A stretch of 64,000 nucleotides of DNA from Gracilaria domingensis. Lineage: Eukaryota; Rhodophyta; Florideophyceae; Gracilariales; Gracilariaceae. The DNA lies in assembly GCA_022539475.1 (NCBI GenBank), contig VCMS01000165.1, forward strand, positions 1-64,000, in the 5' to 3' direction. The position numbers were made by a program, and so were the translations under genes. Positions within the stretch are counted from its first letter, which is position 1, and every line of letters starts with the position of its first letter. A model generated the notes under the pieces. The model worked only from the letters and a program-made list of their open reading frames with translations. It was not told the DNA's origin and ran no database searches. Positions 30,630 through 40,821 of the stretch are shown in pieces.

Positions 30630-32835
30630 TTACGGGTTTTCAATGCTACCAAGGCTCTGCCAAGTCACAGAATTCATGAGATCATCGCCGCCGTCCTCTT
30701 GGAAAGACTCTTGTGTATCCTCAAACTCCTTTCCAGCCCCATTCTCCTGAGCTCGCTTTCCTTGCTCTTCGAATTGTTTTGCAGTTCTTTCACTGCCGGG
30801 AGAAGACTTTCTGTTCTGTGTTTCATGTTCCATCGTGGGAATTGTCCCCCTGGCGTCTAGTTCGTTGGTACGTTCGTCAGCACGAACATCCTTGGATTGC
30901 TCGGTTACAGGCGTTTGAACAGCATAATCCGCTTCTTCCTTGTCGCCCCTAGAGCTTTGTCCTTCCCCGCCAATCGCTTGATCTGCTCCACTTTCGCAGT
31001 CAGCTTTAACGTGGGATGAGGTGCCAATGACTGGTCCGGTGGAGTGCATCTTTGACTCACCCCTCTCAATAATGTCGTTGGACACTCCACTTTGTTGCAC
31101 TCGAGACTCTATCAAGTCTGTCGCACAAACCACAGCTGCGGTAGGGATAGATGTTGTAGCACCAGAAGTCTGAGGTTGATCTCTCCCATTATGGGGAAGA
31201 GTTTCGTACACAGCAATAGAGCTGTCTTCGGCAGGCATATTACTCACTGTTGTCGCATTCATGCCATTCTGAGGGTCTCTCTCTGCTGCTACAATGTTGG
31301 AGAACTGGTGAGAGGCGTTCAAAGAAAGTGGGTTAAATCCCGTGTCAGGATCGTGCCCAGCTCCAAAGTTCGAAGATTGTACATGTTGCATTGTCAAAGC
31401 AGGCACCACCGGAACAGCAACGGATGAGGGGATTGGGACAGATGATAGGGGAAAAGAAACAGATGTCTGCCCCGGGCTTGACATCGCAACTGACGTAGAT
31501 ATGGGCTCCGAGACCGATGCTCCCATTGCTCTAACGACGGCAGACGGAATCTCACTGGAAGAAACATGCAGATGGTCCGTAGCGCTTGGATTATGCAAGG
31601 ATGACGACACCGGCAATGCGCTTGTCATTCCCGATGAAGTTGAGAATGAAAGTGAAGAGTGCAACGGATGGTTTGCTGAAACAACCTGTACAGGATGGCC
31701 AATGATCGGATGGTGATGAAGAAACTTCGTACGCTTTCGGCCGCGCTTCGAACTAGCTGCCCTCGCCCGTTTCATTGCGAGTTCCTTTCGCTTATTTTCT
31801 CTCCATAAGCGCTGTGCTTCTTCGACTTCTATTTTTCTTCGCGCTTCTTCAGTCATGCCATGACCAACAGCAACAGAATTTTCTGTCGGGTTGACATCAG
31901 CAATTGATCTCTGAGCCCCAATTGCGCTTTGGACGTGGGAAAGTTTGTGTTCCCCAAGAGTAGTGAAATTAGGGCCTTCCCTGGAAGGAGATAAGTAGCG
32001 GCGACCCATAGGTTGCGAATTTCCCGCTGCTCGAAGAATAACAAGGTTAGAATCAATCAACGAATAATTCGCATGAAACGCTTGCTCGGGTTGTTCGAAT
32101 GACAATAATCCTTGCCTCTGCAGAAATTATTTCGTCTTATCGCACAGATACGCTTGAAAGGAAGACAACATACCAGACGTATTCACGGAGCCAGGGTTGT
32201 CCTGCACTATTCCATGGGGCAAAGATGTGGTAGAACACTGGCCAGAATCCTGATTCGAATGAACGCCGTGATGCGAGGAATATTGAACCTTTTCTTGCGA
32301 TCTGGCCGAAAAGTCATGTGGTGCGTTTGCTAGCGAATGCTGATGCGCAGCTTGATTGTGCTTCGCATCCACATCATGATGATCGACATGTGCATGCTGC
32401 TGCGGATGTGATGATGCGCTGCCGACTTGCATGCTGTTCACAAACAATGGGGTCGAAACAGTGGTTTGCCCTTGCACCACATGAGGCTGAAACTGAAAGT
32501 GCACGTTTGCGGCAGTGGTTTGGGGAATATTCACGTTATTAGATTGCATGGTGATATACTGGGGGTTTGAACGCGAAGCATCCTGGATGACAGACGTGTC
32601 CAATGTCGTTCGATATTTTTTCTTCCGTTTCTTGTCTTCCAGCTCTTTCCGCTTAGCTATTCGCCATTCTCGCTGCAAGCGGCGAATGGCTTCAGAATCT
32701 GCACAGTGCGCGCAGGTGAAGATAGAGTAAAGATGCGGCAAGTTAGAGCGACATCAACTGCTGGCTGTCGTAATCTGGACATAAGCGATCGCAAAACATA
32801 CCATCGTTTGAAAGCGCCTGTTGTGTGTTATTCAT
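30630..32835 (-). CDS. Three-exon gene, basic-helix, Ser/Thr/His-rich nuclear-type protein
   Basis: Join complement(30630-32026, 32174-32698, 32802-32835), 651 aa. Intron 1 (103 nt) has a GTATGT donor, CTAAC branch and GTGCAG acceptor. Intron 2 (147 nt) has GTATGT, CTAAC and GAGCAG and removes the TAA at 32127-32129. Phases agree at both joins. The product starts MNNTQQALSND and has two similar basic helical segments: RRLQREWRIAKRKELEDKK near residue 16 and EEARRKIEVEEAQRLW...KRKELAMKRARAASSKRGRKR after the second splice. The rest is low-complexity Ser/Thr/Gln/His. It looks like a nuclear DNA- or RNA-associated factor; the family is unrecognised. The basic segments recall one half of a bZIP but no leucine zipper follows. 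Confidence 0.75.
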
Positions 32836-34443
32836 GGAACTATGTTGCAGGGCCTCGAAATTCGCGGGGACAAACTGCGTGGCAAGGCTTTCCCGAGGTC
32901 TGTTTTAACCGTTGAGCCGTTATTGCCAAGGATACTGTCGGTAGATGTAAGACGTCGAGGAAGGCGTGGTGTCTCTCTCAGAGCAGGGCTGGGCAACAAG
33001 ATAGCGTCGGTCTGGATTTGAGAAGGGATTCAAAAATTGCGTCAGATGCGGGGCGACGCGCCAAGCAAGTTGTGCGCACGACGCAATTCAATTTCTGCCC
33101 TACAAATTGAAATTCATTAGTTTAGACATCTTCATTTACAGCAAGGATGATTTTAATTAATTCAAAGCTAATCGACGGTACTGTTGTTAGAGAAACGGCA
33201 GGATGGTGCGTCATGTTAATCGCGGAGTTACCTAGTCTGGATAGTGGTGGCACAAGGTGAATCAGCACAAAAGCTGGGTCGCGCTGTAGCAGTGCGTTCC
33301 GTCTTTACTGGGTTCGGGGCGAGGCTGCGGCCTCTTTATGTTGTTCGTTCATGCCCTTTCGTGCATTGCTATGGTTCATTGTATCAGCTCCAAATATTCA
33401 ATTGGGCGGCGAATTCCATTGTAGTCAATCATCAATCCACGTCTGACAACTGTACCATCAAAAGTCTCCCATACTCTGTACTTTGCAAAACTCCAGTGTG
33501 GAGTCCACACATCAAACTCAACACAATGTCAACGCAGCCCAATGCGTAGTGCAAAGCCAATGGGAAAATGAAAGTCTTCTTTCTGTACGAACTATATGGA
33601 GCCAAATTGGTGGCCAATGGCGTTGCATATTTAACTATCTCCAAGAGTGTCTTACGCCTGAATCAGAGCTTTATAGCATTAAACGCTTCTTTGAAACTTT
33701 CTTCTCAGCGGGAAGAAACACCTGAAACAAAAACATATCACAAATCAGGTGAAGCATATCACAGAATGGGTAACAATCAGCAGAACGCAGTCCTCTATGC
33801 CCTCGAATAATTAAAGGCAAACCCCAATAAGGCCACTTGAACGCTGCGAAAGAGTTCTGAATAATAAATGGATTCACCCTACATCGCGACAAGTGTAAAC
33901 ATACGAAGGTAGGATGTGATTTGCTGTCTTTTTTAACTAGTGCAATATTGAATTTGATTTCAGTTCTGTACAAAAAGCAAAAGTATTTAAGTTGAAGCCA
34001 TAGTTTTAAAAATCTTTTAATGGACTCTGTATAACGGGCTGCAGAACAGAAGAACAAGAGAGACAACAGCCTCAATAGGCTGCATCGGAAATACATCAGG
34101 TATTGGTCTGCTGTTCACGAACCATGTGATATTTTCACGATAAATTTTGACTCCCACGTAAGTCGTTTTACGACTCGTGTTTGATCATGTGTTTGCGCTT
34201 TAAAAACGGCCTTCGATAAATTAAACTAGAACTACGTCATTGACAGAGCTACGGTTTCTGAGACGATGATTACCCCTGACAGTACTCTTCTGGGAGAAAT
34301 AAGCTTAGCAATATGGCACTGGCTCGATATTGAAGTCAACATTAAAACAGAAGCTACAAACATGCACATTGAAGATCTTCAACATTTTTTTTGCTCTACA
34401 TACAAGCATGTTTCTCAATATTGTTTTTCACGCAACTGAAATA
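32836..34443. other. Intergenic region, no supported gene
   Basis: About 1.6 kb with short ORFs only (for example minus 33671-34096, Phe/Leu-rich, unremarkable). AT-rich towards 34.0-34.4 kb. Confidence 0.5.
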
Positions 34444-35835
34444 CTAGGCTTCAAACAAAACTTTCATTCCAACCTCGATAAATTGTAGTTCATCAACAGC
34501 AGTCTCATCAAAGTCGCTCAAAAGTTCATCCACTTCCCCGTCATTCCACTCGTTCCGAGTTCGAAAAAATGATAGCGCCGGTGTCGAGCAAGCTTCGCTA
34601 CCAGACTCATCAAACAATGCACGCAATAAAAGCCTGGCCAATCTGTTTTTAAGGACAGTTTTTGAACCAGTAGCGCCTTGAAACCTTTCTCGTAGCTCTT
34701 TGGGCTCATATAGCGATCTGGGGTATTCGTCACGCAAGTCTTGAAGCGTATGTGCAAATGCTTGGTAGTCAAGCTGAGCATTGTTCTGATTCATATGCTT
34801 AATCACAACGCGCTCTACGTCTCCTTCATGAACTAAGATCCAAACGTTATCGACAATGAGACGTATTTGCAATATGCGCTGCAGTTCTGATATGGCGTCT
34901 TGCGCAGTAACGACTTGCTGTCCAGAAAGAGAGATAAATGCACGGGGGCTGAATAGTTCACTCTTGTGCACTTTTCTTTGATCTTCTTTGCTTTCTGTAT
35001 ATGTCACCGAATATGCAGTTTGATGCTGTTTAAGTGCGGAGCGCAAAAGTTGAGCGAGCTTGCAGCTTTTTGGCAGTAGCAACAGCGGCACTTCTTCCTT
35101 TTTGTTCGTCATAAGCGGATCTGCGCCAGCTTTCCACAGCACCTCAGCCGTTCGAAACTTGAACCCTGCGGCTGCCTTGTGTAGCGGCGTGTTTCCATTG
35201 CAATCACACGCACTCACGTCACCTTCGTGTGCAAGCAGCACCTTAACTGCTTCTACGTGTCCGTTCTCGGCGGCAATGTGCAATGCCGTGGCGCCTTGAC
35301 TGAATGCGACGTCCATCGATCTAACATTCACGTTGGCACCGCATGATAATAGCGTTCTCACTATTTTGTCGTGTCCATTGGCGGCTGCAAGATGCAAACT
35401 AGTGACTGAAAGCTGTCTCCCGCATCGGCTGTTCACTTCGATACCGCACTTCAGCAGCGCCTCAACTACTCGCTCATGTCCCTTTTCTGCGGCAGTGTGC
35501 AACATGGAGAATCTCGGGTTCGAAATATTGCTGCTGCGTGTTTTGGTATGGACGCAGGCGCCGTGCTTCAGAAGAGAGAGCATCACCTCCGTATGCCCGT
35601 TAAGCGCCGCCAAGTGTGCAGGAGTGTAGCCAAGCATAACTTCACCTTCCATGTCAGGCCCATGCTCAAGCAACGCTTCCAGCACTTGCCTATGGTTTCT
35701 CTCCGCTGCATAGTGCAGGGGGCTGAAGTTGTATTTGTCGTAGTAGTTGACGTAAGCCCCGTTTCTCAGTAGATGGCGCACGCGCCGCAAATCGCCGCTT
35801 TTAGCGGCAGAGATTAGCGTTTTACAGACACCCAT
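34444..35835 (-). CDS. Ankyrin-repeat protein
   Basis: 463 aa. Seven or so ankyrin repeats fill residues ~5-260, each with the TPLHxAAxxGH core: SPLHYAAERNH, TPAHLAALNGH, SMLHTAAEKGH, TSLHLAAANGH, TALHIAAENGH, TPLHKAAAGF. The remaining ~200 residues form a helical region (AISELQRILQIRLIVDNVWILV; YQAFAHTLQDLRDEYPRSLYEP) with an acidic C-terminus, not matching a domain I can name. Ankyrin repeats mediate protein binding; the partner is unknown. The gene is intronless and the start is the first Met of a typical ankyrin cap (MGVCKTLISAAKSGDLRRV). Confidence 0.88.
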   Translation of the reverse strand: MGVCKTLISAAKSGDLRRVRHLLRNGAYVNYYDKYNFSPLHYAAERNHRQVLEALLEHGPDMEGEVMLGYTPAHLAALNGHTEVMLSLLKHGACVHTKTRSSNISNPRFSMLHTAAEKGHERVVEALLKCGIEVNSRCGRQLSVTSLHLAAANGHDKIVRTLLSCGANVNVRSMDVAFSQGATALHIAAENGHVEAVKVLLAHEGDVSACDCNGNTPLHKAAAGFKFRTAEVLWKAGADPLMTNKKEEVPLLLLPKSCKLAQLLRSALKQHQTAYSVTYTESKEDQRKVHKSELFSPRAFISLSGQQVVTAQDAISELQRILQIRLIVDNVWILVHEGDVERVVIKHMNQNNAQLDYQAFAHTLQDLRDEYPRSLYEPKELRERFQGATGSKTVLKNRLARLLLRALFDESGSEACSTPALSFFRTRNEWNDGEVDELLSDFDETAVDELQFIEVGMKVLFEA

Positions 35836-36271
35836 GTTAGCTAGAAAGAGCGCAACGGAGGAAAGCAGCGAACGTTCAAAACATCATCTCATCATCATGA
35901 TGATGATAATGGCAGCTTGTACTGCACAAAAGATAAAACACAGAAACATCTCACAATGTTTCTTGTCATCGGAAAATTTGATCTTTGCCTCTTGTGAAAG
36001 GTCCTATAACGGTAATACGGAACAAGCCATTTCGAATTCAACTATTGCAGTATGCAAGAATTTCCGGCGTGTCCGAACCGTTGCGTTGCAGCTTTGTGTA
36101 GGATTGTTGTTTTTGTGTTCCAAACGTACTGCTCGAGAGTTCAATTTTAGAGGCATGCACCAAAAATATGTCTTTACTGTCACGTAAATGCTAGAAGTGC
36201 AACGGATCAAGCCATTATGCCGTAGTCAACGTTCGCCTTACGTATGACATGAATAACTGCAACAATAGCGC

Positions 36272-36311
36272 GCAAGAGAAACTTATCGTCTGGACGATAA
36301 GTTTCTCTTGC
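36272..36311. repeat. Perfect 19-bp inverted repeat, 2-nt loop
   Basis: Left arm gcaagagaaacttatcgtc (36272-36290), loop tg, right arm its exact complement (36293-36311). Confidence 0.95.
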
Positions 36312-36473
36312 ACACCAAAGCTTGCTTTGCATAAACCAGATCTTTCCTCATGTTGAGGAACTGATCGTTAGTGCAGCACGGAGTGTGTGCACAATGGACA
36401 GTTCAGAGCACCGCAACGTCCGCGTGGAAGATGTGCGAGACGTTGCAGCTGCTCTCTGTGCGTTCCAAACGGA

Positions 36474-36498
36474 CTGTTCCTAACAAAGTTAGGAACAG
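36474..36498. repeat. Perfect 11-bp inverted repeat, 3-nt loop
   Basis: ctgttcctaac, loop aaa, gttaggaacag. Confidence 0.9.
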
Positions 36499-36500
36499 GA

Positions 36501-36530
36501 ACACAAAATACAAATGCTTGTATTTTGTGT
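36501..36530. repeat. Perfect 13-bp inverted repeat, 4-nt loop
   Basis: acacaaaatacaa, loop atgc, ttgtattttgtgt; only two bases separate it from the preceding hairpin. Confidence 0.9.
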
Positions 36531-37804
36531 GACGTAGAAGGTGGAAGCTAGAGATAGATAAGTAGTAGCTCAACCGAAAGTAAACTGTGATCGAGCTACG
36601 AGCTTGACAACCGCTTGTGAGACCAATCTACCTATCTTAACTTCTTCTAACACCTCACACAAAAATCCCTTTTCATGTGTACTGTAAGTCTAAGACTTTA
36701 TGCGCATGAAACGCTAATGTATCCCCATGCTACGAGGGTGAGGAATTTTCCGCACCCAATTTTTTGGGTGTGGGGGAGTGCGCTGGTCCCACTCACGCAG
36801 CCTGAGCGCCATAATGCATGATATTTGTGGACGCCATTTTTGGGGGAAACGACGCGGGTGGTGACAAATCCAAGGAGAGCGACACAATAAATGCTCAAGA
36901 GTACCAGCCCAAAAGGGGCGACAAATCAACGTAGCTTAGATGCCTGCAAAAGCAGACAAAATAACCCCAAGATAGCAGAAACTCTCCGCTAACAGGAAGC
37001 AGGGAGAGTAATAAACGAGAGTGTGGTTCGGCGTTCGATGCCGAATGCTAACACAACGACAGAATGCAGTGCCAGCAGACCAACAAACTAAGGCTGTCGG
37101 CGGAACAGTAGAATAAGCAGGGCTAAAGCGTTGGATCCTGTCGTCGATACCACCATAAACCTAGTAACCAGGCGCGGTGACGACAGGAAGGGAACCAGTG
37201 CAATGCGTACCACTGCCGACGTCCGTCCGGGGGAACGGGGATGTAAATATGATCGCAATGTGCGGACGACCCCAATGGAGGGCAGCACAAGGCGACTCTA
37301 TAGGGAGTGGCGGGAGACCGGGCCGCCGGGAATAAAGAAATGTAGGGGGAAAGGTTAGTGGCAGGGAGGCGCAGACTGCGCTGAGGGAAGATGGGAGTGC
37401 CAAAGGATAGAAGGTTGGTGACGACGGAAAGGGAGGAAGAAAGGCGAGAGAGGCAAAGATGGGGGGGGTCGTCGAGGGGAGAAGTGGTCTGCCCGAGTTA
37501 GATTGGCTGCGAAGCCTCGAACTCGGGGGGTTTATATCTACAATTCTTGTGGTTCGTATACCCTAACTTGTAACTTGCTCACCGTGTAGTCCTAAATACC
37601 CTAGTGCTGCTCACCATCCATAACATGTAATGATGTCAGCGCACGGCTCTTCGTTATGTAGGTCGGTGGTTGGTCAGTGATGATATGTCGTTAGGTCCTG
37701 AACCAGTTTCGTAGCAATGCAGAGGAACAGCAGCGCGAGAGGCGCAACACCAGTACAGAGCCAGTGGTACCATCTTCCGTTTCAGGCACGCGGCAGCGCA
37801 CGGA

Positions 37805-37978
37805 GCGCAACCTCATCGCCCTCTGCCTCAGGCGCGCCGAAGCGCGCGACGCGCGACTTCATCGTCCTCAGACGCGCCGCAACGCGCGGCGCGCGACTTC
37901 ATTGTCCTCTTCCTTATGCGCGCCGCATCGTGCGGCGCGCAACCTCATTATCCTCATTGGCGCGCCACAGCACGCGGC
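37805..37978. repeat. GC-rich minisatellite, four units of 40-46 bp
   Basis: Units start gcgc(a/g)ac(c/t)tcat and end in a gcgcgcc-N-cgcggc type dyad, so each unit carries its own inverted repeat. A fifth degenerate unit follows. Confidence 0.8.
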
Positions 37979-38065
37979 GCGCAGCTTCCTTCTCTTTGCC
38001 GCCGCGCCGAATCGCCGGACCTCATCATCGCGGCGACGGGCGCAGTTCAGGGGTGGAGGGTGATT

Positions 38066-38093
38066 TTATCTCCGGAGCAATCTCCGGAGATAA
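38066..38093. repeat. 12-bp inverted repeat, 4-nt loop
   Basis: ttatctccggag, loop caat, ctccggagataa. Confidence 0.9.
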
Positions 38094-38111
38094 GAAAATC
38101 TTTTGGCCGTG

Positions 38112-38140
38112 TCCAAGGGAGTGCGGGACACTCCCTTGGA
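38112..38140. repeat. 12-bp inverted repeat, 5-nt loop
   Basis: tccaagggagtg, loop cggga, cactcccttgga. Confidence 0.9.
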
Positions 38141-38200
38141 ACCACCTCCACACACTCCCCCACTCAGCGGTCGCTACCCCTGGGCGACCAAGAATGTAAC

Positions 38201-38944
38201 CTATGAAAGGGGAATAATCGGTCCGTCCCGGGAGACTTCTTCGGTCGTATACCTGAAAGGATACAAAGGTTCTGGGGACTCAGGATCCGGTTCAAACTCT
38301 ACAGAGAAGCCTTCATGTCGTTCAATACGACTTATATACTCTTCAACTTGTTTTTCATGCGTGGCTGCGGGTGGTAGATGTCCGTACTTCCAAATGACGT
38401 AGTGATAGAGAAAGAATGTCGTCCTATCCGCGCCAAGCCTGTTCATCTGCGAATGTAATCTTCTGGCCAGTCTACCCAACATTACGTGTGCATATTGCGT
38501 AAAGTATTGGGCGTAGATTAAGTGGATGCTCAAGCAGAGGTGAAAACAATTCCAGACAATAGAATGCTTCTCCCAGTCCTCACAATCTAGTGGGGAGAGC
38601 CAGTTCTCAAGTGTACGCCCACCGATTTCTATCTCCAAGTAGTTCACGTCCTGGTTGTGGACTTCGTAGTCAACAATTATCGGCATTGCAAGAAGAGCTG
38701 GCGTTATTGGGGTGGTTTCTTCAATCTGGAGCGGGAGAGGTACGTCACCGCGATCTTGGTCATATGCCAGATCGATCTCGAAAGCCTCTCCAGCTTCAAT
38801 CCGTTGCAGGAAGCTTGACACCTCCACTCCGTAAGTTCTCTGCGGGGGAAGATGTCCATAGCGAGCCACTGCAAAGTGATAGTAGTAAAAGACAAACTGC
38901 TGACCCACAAGCGGTATAATGAAAGGGTTCACCCTTCCTGTCAA
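38201..38944 (-). CDS. Hypothetical protein built from a duplicated YGHLPP domain
   Basis: 247 aa, no recognised family. The protein contains two copies of a ~50-residue unit. The first reads FVFYYYHFAVARYGHLPP then SSFLQRIEAGEAFEIDL; the second reads FFLYHYVIWKYGHLPPA then EEYISRIERHEGFSVEFEP. Between them is an Asn/Cys/His-rich helical segment (WNCFHLCLSIHLIYAQYF). The aromatic Y-x(4-6)-YGHLPP motif and following R-I-E helix are shared exactly. The gene stands alone among hairpin-rich DNA, near the transposase island but on the opposite side of a repeat cluster. It could be an orphan or an element cargo gene. Confidence 0.65.
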   Translation of the reverse strand: MTGRVNPFIIPLVGQQFVFYYYHFAVARYGHLPPQRTYGVEVSSFLQRIEAGEAFEIDLAYDQDRGDVPLPLQIEETTPITPALLAMPIIVDYEVHNQDVNYLEIEIGGRTLENWLSPLDCEDWEKHSIVWNCFHLCLSIHLIYAQYFTQYAHVMLGRLARRLHSQMNRLGADRTTFFLYHYVIWKYGHLPPAATHEKQVEEYISRIERHEGFSVEFEPDPESPEPLYPFRYTTEEVSRDGPIIPLS

Positions 38945-39412
38945 TGAGACCAGCTCAGTAAGAAGACCCTCGGTTATGTAGCGTCTGTCTCTTGCAGATG
39001 CTAGTTTTTGGCGAGGGTCGTCCAGAAATTGGCAAGGGTCGTCCAGTAAATTTTTTGAAAAAATATCGAGATCAATTATTTCAAAATTTGCAGATAATTG
39101 CTTGGGTCGTCCAGAATCGCTGTGCAGTAAATACTGGTGGGTTTTCCACTCATGCTAGTTCTTTAGTCGAGGGCTACCTGAACTGTATTTCGCGAAGTCT
39201 AGGTTCAGTTTCCATTAAGGTGCACATTACACGATACCTTCTGCGGAATGATACCCTGCAACGCATGGAATACTAGTGCTAGTACAGATGATGCCCATTA
39301 TAAAATCATACCGTTTTATTCGTATCTATTCTTCTATCGACCGCTTTTGCTAACCACTACTTCGCTATATTACATGTACCATATCCCCATGATGGAGCGG
39401 GTGTAGGCGCAA

Positions 39413-39432
39413 TCTGCGGCAGATGCCGCAGA
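39413..39432. repeat. 9-bp inverted repeat, 2-nt loop
   Basis: tctgcggca, loop ga, tgccgcaga. Confidence 0.85.
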
Positions 39433-39478
39433 CTGCACGTCCACCATCGGCTGTATCGGTAGAAAAAATACGCACTCC

Positions 39479-39511
39479 GAGAGGATGAGGCGCGAAGCGC
39501 CTCATCCTCTC
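39479..39511. repeat. Perfect 15-bp inverted repeat, 3-nt loop
   Basis: gagaggatgaggcgc, loop gaa, gcgcctcatcctctc. Confidence 0.95.
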
Positions 39512-39512
39512 C

Positions 39513-39564
39513 GTTCCTCATGTAGGGAACCATGCCCAGATGCATGGTTCCCTACTTGAGGAAC
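39513..39564. repeat. Nested inverted repeat, 14-bp inner and 8-bp outer arms
   Basis: Inner arms gtagggaaccatgc (39522-39535) and gcatggttccctac (39542-39555), flanked by outer arms gttcctca and tgaggaac. Confidence 0.9.
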
Positions 39565-39609
39565 CTGCACCTGCAACTCGTGAGCTACGTCCGCATCAAA
39601 AGTCATTTA

Positions 39610-39749
39610 CCTGTATACGCAAGCAGAAAGTATCCATATGTTAGTCAATGATCCGTTGGATACATTTGAAATGCGATGGAACGTACCATTTATAAAGCAA
39701 AACAGAAACGTTGCGCTAGAAAAGTCGAAGGACCTAGTAACTCGCAAAA
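39610..39749 (+). repeat. 140-bp direct repeat, copy 1
   Basis: Starts cctgtatacgcaagcagaaa and ends at gcaaaa; nearly identical to 39990-40130, with about ten differences. Confidence 0.95.
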
Positions 39750-39989
39750 TGAAAAAGAAGAAGGAAAGGGATCGGTTAGATTACCAGCCCACCATCATCG
39801 TAAAGCGCGAAAGGTGTCGAAGCGAGAACTCACAACCAAGGACACCAAGAATGCCCATGCAGCAAACATACCTCAAGATTCGATAAACGAAAGAGCAGCC
39901 TATGTCCCAACCAAGTACCAGAATCGCCTATCCCGAACAGCCAGAGATCGATCTTGAGAGCCTCTCAACGAAATGAAATTGGTCGTTTT

Positions 39990-40130
39990 CCTGTATACGC
40001 AAGCAGAAAGTATCCATAAGTTAGTCAATGCTCCGTTGGATACAGTTGAAATGCGATAGAACGTACCATTGATAAGAGCAAAACAGAAACGTTGCGCTAG
40101 AAAATTCGAGGGACCTAGTAACTGGCAAAA
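39990..40130 (+). repeat. 141-bp direct repeat, copy 2
   Basis: Second copy, starting 380 bp after the first and separated from its end by 240 bp of unrelated sequence. Could be long direct repeats of a small element or remnants of solo terminal repeats. Confidence 0.95.
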
Positions 40131-40391
40131 GTAACCCAAAGCCTTTTTCCTGCCGTTTACATGTCGCAGAGCGCGAAGAGACGTGGTGAGGATTGGTTAG
40201 ATTAGAACAAAGATACGTAGAAGGAAATGGAAGCACGTACGAAAAGACTGCACGGAAAGACCACACGGAATACATCCGTGAGATACGGATGCTGTCCGCT
40301 TTATGGAGGCGTCCGACGAGGGCGGAGAAAGAGAATGAGGTACGCTTCATGTCCGCTTAATGGAATCCATTCTCAGCACGCTACTTCGTAA

Positions 40392-40457
40392 TCCGTCGTA
40401 CTTTTTTCCGCCCTCGCACTTCGTAGCGAGTACGAGGGCCGAAAAACGTACGACGGA
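40392..40457. repeat. Long imperfect hairpin
   Basis: tccgtcgtac pairs with gtacgacgga, and inside it ccctcg pairs with cgaggg across a loop of about 20 nt; the T tract faces an A tract. Confidence 0.8.
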
Positions 40458-40821
40458 GCGGAGTAGAACGCGAGGATGGCACGGATCACGACGGTAACAA
40501 AAGATCGGACGTCGGACGGGCGGGGGCGGCGGCAGAGGGAAGAGAGTTATTTTTCTGTGCGAGATTGGACAAGTGTACAGCGTACAACGTTGGGAAACCA
40601 GAGGTTTATAAGCAGTGGTAGATAATACGAGAAGTACACCCTTGTGTTGAGGTCGACGTGTACCTACGTTCCTTTTTGAACGAAAGCACGTGATTTAAAC
40701 TCAAAATATATTCTCCGTTCTGAGCAACACGTCGATATTGACTGTCGCTCGACCTCCTTCTCCCTTCGGACGCCCTTCCCTTGCAGTCTTTGTCGTCGTT
40801 TCTCGTTCATTTCTTCTTCCC

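Larger units (their letters stand above)
35836..38200. other. Gene-poor region rich in short hairpins
   Basis: No supported gene. It contains five short perfect or near-perfect inverted repeats (listed separately) and a 40-46-bp minisatellite at 37805-37978. The ORF at 37717-38199 is mostly the translation of that minisatellite. Confidence 0.55.
38945..40821. other. Repeat-rich region left of the transposase
   Basis: No supported gene. It holds a 140-bp direct repeat pair and four hairpins listed separately. A left end of the transposase-bearing element is expected in this interval, but no target duplication was found by eye. Confidence 0.5.

Noticed and set aside
32118-32173. Shorter intron (34-56 nt) in the three-exon gene
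   Set aside because: Acceptors at 32118 and 32116 break the frame with the GTATGT donor or need an implausibly short intron; the 147-nt intron has a CTAAC branch point and correct phase.
33671-34096. Phe/Leu-rich minus-strand ORF
   Set aside because: No start context, domain or splice signal; looks like chance in AT-rich sequence.
37485-37535. tRNA-like fold near cccgag...ctcggg
   Set aside because: No consistent D and T arms or anticodon loop could be drawn.
37717-38199. Plus-strand ORF with Arg/Ser/Ala repeats
   Set aside because: Mostly the 40-46-bp minisatellite in translation, with irregular unit lengths that would shift frame between units.
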